Positions 1-5,713 of a stretch of DNA of 9,023 nucleotides are shown in pieces (position 1 is the first letter of the stretch; the number at the start of each line of letters is the position of its first letter). A model generated the notes under the pieces. It saw nothing but the letters and a program-made list of their open reading frames with translations. It made no database searches and was not told the DNA's origin. Position numbers and translations under genes: made by a program. Source of the stretch: JBDHTO01 sp039808665 (lineage in GTDB: Bacteria > Pseudomonadota > Alphaproteobacteria > Paracaedibacterales > JAKBAR01); NCBI GenBank assembly GCA_039808665.1, contig JBDHTO010000049.1:1-9023 (forward strand), in the 5' to 3' direction.

Positions 1-572
1 TGATGAACGTTAAGAGTAATGTTTTCTGCTTCGGCAAGTTGCAGAATATGAAAAAGGATGATCCCCGACTTAAAATGCATATGTTCCATCAAAATGCTAT
101 CCGCCGTGAAGGCGTCAAAGGGCATATGAATGATTGTTCCCTGACAAAGGATTTCATCTCGGTCAAAATCCACGTGGATCGTTCCTCCTCGGGGAAGGCA
201 CTCAGACGCCACAACACCCATGCCAAGAAGGAGGCGCGCCGGTTGGCCTTTGCTGCTTCCTTCTGTCGTGCATTGAATGGATTTTGACGCAAGATAAGCC
301 TTGAGAAGCTTTCCCGCACGCTCTGAATCAATATTGTCCGTGGATTGACTAAAGAGTGTTCGAAAAATCTCAATCCTGTGGGTTGCGTTTTCAATGCTTT
401 CCATCAAAATGGGGGTGAATTCGTTCTCAGGCAGGTTTTCAAGGCCCAAGCGAATGGCGCCCACAGGTGTTGCCAAGTCGTGGCATATTTTCTGAGTGAT
501 GCATTGGAGCAACAGGGGGTAGGAAAAATGATTCAAAGCTGCGATCTCCAGCGTAAACGCGATATCGCCCAT
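1..572 (-). CDS. chpT: ChpT-like histidine phosphotransferase (3' end off the window)
   Basis: The minus strand is open from the ATG at 572-570 to the left edge (190 full codons, no stop). The family member in Caulobacter shuttles phosphate from the hybrid kinase CckA to the response regulators CtrA and CpdR in the cytoplasm. The N-terminal helix carries KICHDLATPVGAI, the ChpT/DHp signature, with phosphoacceptor His31 followed by Asp-Leu. A degenerate ATPase-like second domain follows (LLLGMGVVASECLPRGGTI around residues 115-135), with no visible ATP-binding N or G boxes, as expected for ChpT. The last visible residues (ILQLAEAENITLNVH) match the family's final helix and strand, so probably only a few to about twenty residues are missing. 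The start was chosen because it leaves the usual short N-terminus before the His helix. No strong Shine-Dalgarno is visible. It is divergent from the small secreted gene at 672. The assignment is confident from the motif; the partner proteins are not in the window. Confidence 0.82.
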   Translation of the reverse strand, partial: MGDIAFTLEIAALNHFSYPLLLQCITQKICHDLATPVGAIRLGLENLPENEFTPILMESIENATHRIEIFRTLFSQSTDNIDSERAGKLLKAYLASKSIQCTTEGSSKGQPARLLLGMGVVASECLPRGGTIHVDFDRDEILCQGTIIHMPFDAFTADSILMEHMHFKSGIILFHILQLAEAENITLNVH

Positions 573-582
573 GTTGGATTTT

Positions 583-600
583 CTTGACGAGTGAGTCAAG
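583..600. promoter_or_regulatory. Perfect inverted repeat upstream of chpT
   Basis: CTTGAC at 583-588 and GTCAAG at 595-600 are exact reverse complements separated by six bases, ending 11 bp upstream of the chpT start. The spacer and right arm contain GAGTC (593-597), a GANTC site of the type methylated by CcrM in alphaproteobacteria. The position fits an operator or promoter element for chpT, but a chance palindrome is possible and no regulator can be named. Confidence 0.35.
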
Positions 601-606
601 GGTAAA

Positions 607-622
607 TTAAGGTAAGTTTGAC
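607..622 (+). promoter_or_regulatory. CtrA-like box overlapping a -35 element
   Basis: TTAA (607-610), seven bases, then TTGAC (618-622) matches the CtrA consensus TTAA-N7-TTAAC at 8 of 9 specified bases. The second half-site doubles as the -35 hexamer of the promoter for the small secreted gene. A CtrA site placed over the -35 is the arrangement of CtrA-activated promoters in Caulobacter. The box also lies 35-50 bp upstream of divergent chpT, so it could act on both genes. The match is visible in the sequence; CtrA binding is inference. Confidence 0.5.
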
Positions 623-646
623 GGTTGATGAAATCGATCATAAACA
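618..646 (+). promoter_or_regulatory. Probable sigma70-type promoter of the small secreted gene
   Basis: TTGACG at 618-623, a 17-base spacer, then TAAACA at 641-646. Transcription would start near 652, leaving a leader of about 20 bases that holds the GGAG Shine-Dalgarno at 662-665. The -35 is near consensus and the -10 is only a fair match. Confidence 0.5.
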
Positions 647-671
647 AACAACGTATCTTATGGAGATATCA

Positions 672-890
672 ATGAACAAAATGCTTGCTTTGCTCGCTAC
701 AGTAGCTGCTACAGCAGTTTTCGCAAACCCAACTTCTGAAACTCCAGCTGCTCCAGCTGGTGCTCCTTCTGCTTCTGAAGCTGCTCAAAAAGAAGGTTCT
801 TCTGCTCCAACAGGCGCTGCTTCTGAAGAAGCTGAAGGAAAGAAAAAGAAAGAAAAAGAAGACAAAAAAGAAGAAAAGAAAGCTCACTAA
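672..890 (+). CDS. Small exported Ala/Pro/Ser- and Lys/Glu-rich protein, unknown function
   Basis: A 72-residue protein. The ATG at 672 was chosen because GGAG sits at 662-665, six bases upstream, and because the protein then begins with a textbook signal peptide: Asn-Lys, a hydrophobic core at residues 4-17, and AVFA before a likely cleavage after Ala18. An in-frame upstream start at 618 would overlap the predicted -35 element and bury the signal peptide. The mature part is about 54 residues: an Ala/Pro/Ser/Glu-rich disordered half (19-56) and a charged tail (57-70) made only of Lys, Glu and one Asp, ending Ala-His. It has no Cys and no membrane anchor. Sixteen of 18 alanine codons are GCT. 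With the good ribosome site and strong terminator this suggests high expression. It is transcribed alone, divergent from chpT. I do not recognise the family; a small periplasmic or secreted disordered protein is the most that can be said. Confidence 0.72.
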   Translation: MNKMLALLATVAATAVFANPTSETPAAPAGAPSASEAAQKEGSSAPTGAASEEAEGKKKKEKEDKKEEKKAH

Positions 891-915
891 GCTTCTTGAA
901 TCTTTGATTCTTTTG

Positions 916-944
916 AAAAACAGCCCTTATGGGGCTGTTTTTTT
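916..944 (+). terminator. Rho-independent terminator after the small secreted gene
   Basis: CAGCCC (921-926) pairs with GGGCTG (932-937) around a five-base loop. An upstream A run (916-920) extends the stem against the downstream T tract at 938-944. It begins 26 bases after the stop codon and isolates the gene from psuK. Confidence 0.88.
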
Positions 945-1034
945 ATGGGTAGATTTTCTCTCTCATCCCCTTGTCTGATTTTTTTTAAAAGGTTAGCGTT
1001 AAGGGGACAAAAATGTGAGTGAGGAGAAAGAGAA

Positions 1035-1934
1035 GTGGCGCGTGTACGTTTTTTTTGCCAAGGAGGAGCACATTTTGATTACCTTTGGCATATTCACGAG
1101 GGGCTCGCACTTCACATGGGACACTCTCACTGTGCAATTCAAACAAAAATTGTAGGTGGCGTTGCTTTGAATGCTGCCCTTGCCATTCGCCTTTTGGGGG
1201 AAGAGGTTTTTCTCCAAGGATTTGGCGGAAAAGACTCCCAGGAATTTTTGGATTATCTTGAGGAATGGGGGCTACACCAATTTCACCGGGACGATAGCAT
1301 GACTTCTGAAAATCCTGAATATCATGGAATTTTTAGCCCTAACCAAGAATTTCTTTTTGCGGTTGTTAAATCGGAGGCCTATAGAAAGCTCTCCACAAAA
1401 ACACTAGATAAATTGACCCCCCGTGATCACTATGTGGTGGATTCTAATCTGCCCACAGATTTTATGTTAGAGGCCATGGAGAGACCTTCTTTTGCGAAGT
1501 CATTGATTTTTGTATCCGCGGTGGGTACGGAGACTTGTCATGAATATCTACACCGTCTTGATCACATTTTTATGAATGTGGATGAGGCGAGAATTTTCCT
1601 GGGGGATGCAAAGGCTTCTCCTGAGTTTCTTGCAAAAAAGCTTGTAACCCTTGGGGTGAAGGAAGCTTTTGTGACTCTTGGAAAAGAGGGTGTTGTTGTG
1701 GCCAATGCTGCGGAAGTGAATCACGTGCCGGGGAATAGAGTTCAGGCAATATGTGTTAATGGTGCCGGGGATACCCATGCAGGGATGATTCTCGCCCTTA
1801 AAAACCAAGGACTCAGCGGTGTTGCGGCAGCAGCGCGTGCTCAAAGCTTGATGCCCTCTTATGTTCAGGGGGGGAGAGAAGGTTTGCGTGCAGAAATTAT
1901 GAAATCTAAGGAGTCCGCCTATGCATCCCTTTAA
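1035..1934 (+). CDS. psuK: PfkB-family kinase, probable pseudouridine kinase
   Basis: A 299-residue ribokinase-like sugar/nucleoside kinase. PsuK phosphorylates pseudouridine at the 5' position with ATP, giving pseudouridine 5'-phosphate for PsuG. The N-terminal strand leads into GGAHFD (10-15; Asp15 is in the usual ribose-contacting position). The substrate-site motif GGVALNAALAIRLLG lies at 41-55, and the C-terminal PfkB signature NGAGDTHAG at 242-250 carries the catalytic base Asp246 and its Gly-Ala-Gly anion hole. PfkB kinases have broad substrates, so the pseudouridine assignment rests mainly on the partner gene: the stop lies 14 bases inside psuG. The start used is GTG at 1035, with AGGAG at 1022-1026 eight bases upstream. 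A competing GTG at 1015, with its own AAGGGG at 1001-1006, opens a different frame that would join this one only if the T8 run at 1049-1056 gained a base, so the N-terminus is uncertain. Confidence 0.75.
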   Translation: MARVRFFCQGGAHFDYLWHIHEGLALHMGHSHCAIQTKIVGGVALNAALAIRLLGEEVFLQGFGGKDSQEFLDYLEEWGLHQFHRDDSMTSENPEYHGIFSPNQEFLFAVVKSEAYRKLSTKTLDKLTPRDHYVVDSNLPTDFMLEAMERPSFAKSLIFVSAVGTETCHEYLHRLDHIFMNVDEARIFLGDAKASPEFLAKKLVTLGVKEAFVTLGKEGVVVANAAEVNHVPGNRVQAICVNGAGDTHAGMILALKNQGLSGVAAAARAQSLMPSYVQGGREGLRAEIMKSKESAYASL

Positions 1935-2865
1935 AGTTCAATATACACCCGAAGTTAAACATGCCATGGATGCGGGGCATCCTCTTGTGGCGCTTGAATC
2001 CACGGTTATTGCCCACGGTCTTCCTTATCCAGAAAATATTGAAACCGCAAGGTTGATGGAGGATGCTGTCCGAGAAAGTGGTGCTGTGCCCGTAACCCTT
2101 GCCATTTTGGATGGGGTTGTACATGCAGGTGTCACGGATGCCCAGATGGAGCGCCTTGCAAAGGATTCCTCCGTACATAAGCTTAGCAGTCGAGATATTG
2201 CAGCAACCATTGCGCTTAAGAAATCCGGGGCGACAACCGTTTCAGCGACGATGATGCTTGCCCATAAACTTGGTATAAGGATTTTTGCAACGGGAGGAAT
2301 AGGGGGTGTTCACCGGGGTGCAGAGGCTGATTTTGATATCTCTGCTGACCTTGAAGAGCTTGCACGGACACCCGTTCTTGTGGTGTGTAGTGGGGTGAAG
2401 TCGATTCTGGATATTCCCAAGACCCTTGAGTATTTGGAAACCAGAGGTGTGCCCGTGATCGGATATAAAACTGAAATATTTCCCGCCTTTTTTACGACAA
2501 ACTCTGGAATGCATGCACCCCTTTCTTTATTGAATGCCGTGGATGTTGCAAATGTGGTGAATACTCACTTTTCCTTTCGTAGAGGGGGGGCCGTTTTGGC
2601 GCAAAGTGTTCCTGTTGAATGTGACATTCCTGCGGAAGACGTAGAATTTTGGATTCAAAATGCTCTTCTTCAGGCTAAAAAAGATGGGATTCACGGGAAA
2701 GAAGTGACGCCTTATTTGCTCCGAACGTTGAAAGAACTCTCTCAAGGAGCGACATTGACGGCCAATAAAGCGCTTCTCATCAGTAACGCAAGGCTTGCGG
2801 GTCAAATCGCTGTCGCCCTTGAGGAGAGAGGAACTTATCCTATGACTCTTTCTTCTTTAGCATAG
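1921..2865 (+). CDS. psuG: Pseudouridine-5'-phosphate glycosidase
   Basis: A 314-residue enzyme, full length for the family (about 300). It cleaves the C-C glycosidic bond of pseudouridine 5'-phosphate to uracil and ribose 5-phosphate through a lysine-ring-opened sugar intermediate and a divalent metal. Hallmarks seen: ALESTVIAHGLPYPEN (24-39, acidic Glu26), HKLSSRDIA (86-94, Lys87), ATGGIGGVHRG (123-133, His131), the DISADL metal-site region (139-144), and VCSGVKSILDIPKTLE (155-170), in which Lys160 is the expected Schiff-base lysine corresponding to Lys166 in the E. coli enzyme. All are intact, so the enzyme should be active. AAGGAG at 1908-1913, seven bases before the ATG, supports the start, which overlaps the psuK end by 14 bp and implies translational coupling. 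Its 3' end overlaps the convergent channel gene by 26 bp, leaving no room for a terminator of its own. Confidence 0.93.
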   Translation: MHPFKVQYTPEVKHAMDAGHPLVALESTVIAHGLPYPENIETARLMEDAVRESGAVPVTLAILDGVVHAGVTDAQMERLAKDSSVHKLSSRDIAATIALKKSGATTVSATMMLAHKLGIRIFATGGIGGVHRGAEADFDISADLEELARTPVLVVCSGVKSILDIPKTLEYLETRGVPVIGYKTEIFPAFFTTNSGMHAPLSLLNAVDVANVVNTHFSFRRGGAVLAQSVPVECDIPAEDVEFWIQNALLQAKKDGIHGKEVTPYLLRTLKELSQGATLTANKALLISNARLAGQIAVALEERGTYPMTLSSLA

Positions 2866-3694
2866 ATTTCATCTCTTCGAGCGTTTGAAGAATCGCCTTT
2901 GTATCTGGGGAAAGGGGGTTTTCCTCATTTTTATGTTCTTTTTTGAAAAACTTCTCAAGAAAAGCGGATTTCTTCTCATTCTCATCTTCTTCATACTGTT
3001 TATGGATCGCGGTTACGACAACACCAAGAACAAGGTGAAGAAGAAGGTAGTTAAGAATAATCATTGTGGGGAAAATATACATCCAAGCAAGATCGTGATG
3101 CTCTGAAAGTACCTCATAGCGCTCTGACCAGGTATGTTCCATCAGCATGGTTTTGGCAAGGGTACCCATACTGACTTTGATGGATCCAAAAAGCTCTGGT
3201 GTGGTGTGGGAAAATTCTACAGTTCCAATAAGTGCTGCCATATAAATAGCAAGCACAAGTAAAACACCAACGGTTAATACATGGGGGATGGCACGAACGA
3301 TGGAACCGATGAGGTGTTTGAATTGTGGAGCAATGGTGAGCATCCTAAGAAGCCAGAGAATACGCAGCCCTCGAAAAACCTGGAGCAATCCTCCAAAGGA
3401 AATAACAGCAAGGAAAACAATGATAAAATCAAAGGTATGCCACCCATCTTTAAAGAAATTTTTTCCCTCTGCGACCACGCGAAGGGTAACCTCAATAGCA
3501 AAAACGCTCAGAACAAAATGGTTAAAACCAGTAATCAATGATCCGTGGGAGGCCATAAGACTCTCGGATGTTTCCATGCCTAATGTGAAGATATTCACGA
3601 GAATAAGGAGGCCAAGAATGGTATGAACAGCCGTATTGTCAAAAAAGTTCTTTAATTTTCTGCGCCAGTTCGGCATAGTAGCGTTGTGGTCCAT
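2840..3694 (-). CDS. Bacterial voltage-gated cation channel (NaChBac/NavAb-like), atypical pore
   Basis: A 284-residue inner-membrane protein with the single-domain six-helix Ion_trans layout; four copies would form one pore. S1 is at about 22-41, S2 about 57-75, S3 about 88-101, S4 about 107-122, S5 about 135-158 and S6 about 203-230. The linker and pore helix FGSIKVSMGTLAKTM (169-183) align without gaps to NavAb. S4 reads VFRGLRILWLLRML: arginines at positions 108, 111 and 117 match gating charges R1, R2 and R4, but Trp114 occupies R3. The filter reads MEHTWS (185-190), whereas sodium-selective relatives have LESWS; Glu186 aligns with the filter glutamate and one residue is inserted before the Trp. 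The soluble tail (231-284) is charged, with a final heptad-like helix (264-284) resembling the C-terminal coiled coil of NaChBac. The start at 3694 has only a weak ribosome site; Met7 is an alternative. Fold confident, ion selectivity unknown. Confidence 0.85.
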   Translation of the reverse strand: MDHNATMPNWRRKLKNFFDNTAVHTILGLLILVNIFTLGMETSESLMASHGSLITGFNHFVLSVFAIEVTLRVVAEGKNFFKDGWHTFDFIIVFLAVISFGGLLQVFRGLRILWLLRMLTIAPQFKHLIGSIVRAIPHVLTVGVLLVLAIYMAALIGTVEFSHTTPELFGSIKVSMGTLAKTMLMEHTWSERYEVLSEHHDLAWMYIFPTMIILNYLLLHLVLGVVVTAIHKQYEEDENEKKSAFLEKFFKKEHKNEENPLSPDTKAILQTLEEMKSMLKKKES

Positions 3695-3709
3695 GGGATT
3701 TTATCTCAT

Positions 3710-3722
3710 TGAGTTTTACTCA
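3710..3722. promoter_or_regulatory. Short inverted repeat in the channel/typA divergent region
   Basis: TGAGT-TTT-ACTCA is a perfect five-base inverted repeat, 16 bp upstream of the channel start. It could be a small operator or a chance palindrome. Confidence 0.2.
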
Positions 3723-3745
3723 CTTTTTATGTATCACAACATCCA

Positions 3746-3761
3746 TTAACAGTTTCTTAAC
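3746..3761 (+). promoter_or_regulatory. Perfect CtrA box between the channel gene and typA
   Basis: TTAA (3746-3749), seven bases, TTAAC (3757-3761) matches the CtrA consensus exactly, and the first half-site is also TTAAC when its next base is counted. A third TTAAC lies at 3772-3776. The site sits in the middle of the 113-bp divergent intergenic region, about 47 bp upstream of typA and about 52 bp upstream of the channel start. It could serve either promoter. I could not fix convincing -10 elements on either side. The presence of chpT in the same window makes a CtrA system in this organism likely. Confidence 0.6.
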
Positions 3762-3807
3762 GTGGGATTGTTTAACCTGCACTAACCCTTTTTTATTTTT
3801 TGAGACC

Positions 3808-5625
3808 ATGACAGACATTCGTAACATCGCCATCATTGCACACGTAGACCACGGAAAAACAACACTCGTAGACGGCCTTTTAAAGCAAAGTGGCACGTTT
3901 CGTGCCAACCAAAATGTTCAAGAACGTGCCATGGATAGCAATGATCTTGAGCGGGAACGTGGTATCACCATCCTTGCAAAATGTACGTCATTGGATTGGA
4001 AGGGGACGCGTATCAATATTGTGGATACCCCAGGTCACGCCGACTTTGGTGGTGAAGTTGAGCGTATTCTTTCCATGGTTGACAGTTGTATCCTTTTGGT
4101 GGATGCTGCGGAAGGTCCGATGCCACAGACAAAATTCGTTCTTTCAAAAGCTCTTAAGCTCGGTCTTAAGCCCATCGTTGTGATCAACAAAGTCGATCGC
4201 CAGGATGCGCGTATTAGCGAAGTTGTGGATGAGGTTTTTGAGCTTTTCATGATGCTTGATGCTACCGATGAGCAGTGTGATTTCCCTATCGTTTATGCTT
4301 CGGGCCGAAGTGGCTGGGCAAGCCTAGAAGAAGGTGCTACAGGTGGTACACTGGAGCCTTTGCTTGATTTGGTTGTGAAGCATGTTCCAAAGCCTGTGGC
4401 GGATCTTGATTCCCCCTTCACCATGCTTGTCACAACCCGTGAGTATGATTCCTATCTTGGCCGTATCTTAACAGGTCGTGTTCAAACTGGTGTAGCCAAG
4501 ATCAATATGCCCGTGAAGGTTATGAACCATCAGGGGGAGGTTGTGGAGCAAGGGCGTCTTTCTAAAATCCTGACATTTCGTGGTCTTGAACGTGTTCCTG
4601 TCGATAGCGTTGAAGCGGGTGATATTATTGCCATTGCAGGGCTTGAGAAGGCTACCGTTGCCGACACCATTATGAGTCCTGAGGTTAACACACCGATCGC
4701 GGCACTTCCTATCGATCCACCCACACTTTCCATGCGTTTTGCCATTAACGACTCACCTCTTGCGGGACGTGAAGGTACAAAAGTAACCTCTCGTATGATT
4801 CGTGACCGCCTTTTCAAAGAAGCCGAAGGAAACGTTGCCATCCGTATCACAGAAAGTGAAGACAAGGATGCCTTTGAAGTGGCTGGTCGTGGAGAGCTTC
4901 AGCTTGGTGTTTTGATTGAAACCATGCGTCGTGAGGGGTTTGAGCTTTCCATCGGTCGTCCACGCGTTCTCTTTAGAACCGAAAATGGTGTTCGCCAAGA
5001 ACCGATTGAAGAAGTCTTTGTTGACGTAGATGAAGCTTATACAGGAACGGTTGTGGAAGCCATGTCCATGCGTAAAGCGGAACTTGTGGATATGCGTCCA
5101 TCGGGTGGAGGAAAGACGCGTATTCTTTTCCATGCACCATCACGGGGTCTTATTGGGTATCATGGTCAATTCCTGACCGATACACGGGGTACGGGTATTA
5201 TGAACCGTATCTTTTTGAAATATGACACCTACCGCGGTCCTATTGAAGGACGTCGTAACGGTGTTTTGATTAGTAATGGTGATGGCGATGCGGTTGCTTA
5301 TGCCCTTTGGAATCTCGAGGATCGCGGGATTATGTTTATTGAGCATAATACAAAAGTTTATCGTGGGATGATCATTGGTGAGCATAACCGTGACAATGAT
5401 CTTGAGGTCAATCCACTTAAAGCAAAGCAGCTTACAAACGTACGTGCATCAGGAAAAGATGAAGCGATTCGCCTGACACCACCGCGGATGATGACCTTAG
5501 AGCAAGCAATTTCCTATATTGATGCGGCAGAGTGTGTTGAGGTTACGCCAAAGAATATTCGTATCCGTAAAATATACCTCGATCCAAACGAGCGTAAAAA
5601 ACAAGAACGTAAAAACGAAGAGTAA
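3808..5625 (+). CDS. typA: Ribosome-associated translational GTPase TypA/BipA
   Basis: A 605-residue GTPase of the EF-G-like family that binds the 70S ribosome and supports 50S assembly and stress adaptation. The GTP-binding motifs are complete: G1 AHVDHGKT (11-18), G2 ERGITI (50-55), G3 DTPGH (73-77), G4 NKVD (127-130) and a SGRSGWA G5 region. The beta-barrel domain II, the domain III/V folds and the TypA-specific C-terminal domain follow, with SRGLIGYHGQFL (about 447-458) and the Lys/Arg/Glu-rich tail. The ATG at 3808 gives the standard length and the standard N-terminus (TDIRNIAIIAHVDHG). A further 33 in-frame codons back to 3709 are hydrophobic and non-homologous. The ribosome site is weak (TTGAGACC directly before the ATG). 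It is a single-gene unit, divergent from the channel gene, with a CtrA box upstream and a terminator downstream. Confidence 0.96.
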   Translation: MTDIRNIAIIAHVDHGKTTLVDGLLKQSGTFRANQNVQERAMDSNDLERERGITILAKCTSLDWKGTRINIVDTPGHADFGGEVERILSMVDSCILLVDAAEGPMPQTKFVLSKALKLGLKPIVVINKVDRQDARISEVVDEVFELFMMLDATDEQCDFPIVYASGRSGWASLEEGATGGTLEPLLDLVVKHVPKPVADLDSPFTMLVTTREYDSYLGRILTGRVQTGVAKINMPVKVMNHQGEVVEQGRLSKILTFRGLERVPVDSVEAGDIIAIAGLEKATVADTIMSPEVNTPIAALPIDPPTLSMRFAINDSPLAGREGTKVTSRMIRDRLFKEAEGNVAIRITESEDKDAFEVAGRGELQLGVLIETMRREGFELSIGRPRVLFRTENGVRQEPIEEVFVDVDEAYTGTVVEAMSMRKAELVDMRPSGGGKTRILFHAPSRGLIGYHGQFLTDTRGTGIMNRIFLKYDTYRGPIEGRRNGVLISNGDGDAVAYALWNLEDRGIMFIEHNTKVYRGMIIGEHNRDNDLEVNPLKAKQLTNVRASGKDEAIRLTPPRMMTLEQAISYIDAAECVEVTPKNIRIRKIYLDPNERKKQERKNEE

Positions 5626-5638
5626 GGCTCAGCCTTAC
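5622..5638 (+). repeat. Inverted repeat overlapping the typA stop codon
   Basis: GTAAGGC (5622-5628) and GCCTTAC (5632-5638) form a perfect seven-base hairpin with a TCA loop; the TAA stop lies in the left arm. No T tract follows, so it is not itself a terminator. It may stabilise the mRNA 3' end ahead of the true terminator. Confidence 0.45.
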
Positions 5639-5658
5639 CTCTTTATTTATAAGCATAA

Positions 5659-5690
5659 AAAAATACCCTCAGTTTGCCGAGGGTATTTTT
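5659..5690. terminator. Bidirectional terminator between typA and the convergent exported-protein gene
   Basis: A 12-base perfect stem pairs AAAAATACCCTC (5659-5670) with GAGGGTATTTTT (5679-5690) around an eight-base loop. A tracts on the left and T tracts on the right make it functional in both directions, serving typA on plus and the gene ending at 5714 on minus. Confidence 0.9.
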
Positions 5691-5713
5691 ATTGAGAGAT
5701 TCATGTCCACTCT

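Noticed and set aside
89..394. Minus-strand 101-residue frame
   Set aside because: It overlaps chpT in another frame; the chpT frame has the clear KICHDL motif and is open to the window edge.
345..587. Plus-strand 80-residue frame opposite chpT
   Set aside because: Antisense to a recognisable gene, with no ribosome site or family resemblance.
618..671. Upstream start for the small secreted protein
   Set aside because: It overlaps the predicted -35 element, lacks a ribosome site and would place 18 polar residues before the signal peptide, whereas the ATG at 672 has GGAG at good spacing.
669..887. Minus-strand phenylalanine-rich frame
   Set aside because: This is the complement of the Lys/Glu-rich purine tract of the real plus-strand gene; the poly-Phe composition is an artefact.
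841..887. Purine-rich tract considered as a structural or repeat element
   Set aside because: It is fully explained as codons for the Lys/Glu tail of the small protein.
3281..3626. Plus-strand frames opposite the channel gene
   Set aside because: Composition is that of a complement of membrane-protein codons, with no family match.
3709..3807. N-terminal 33-codon extension of typA
   Set aside because: The extension is hydrophobic, unrelated to TypA, lies over the CtrA box and divergent promoter region, and the ATG at 3808 gives the family's standard N-terminus and length.
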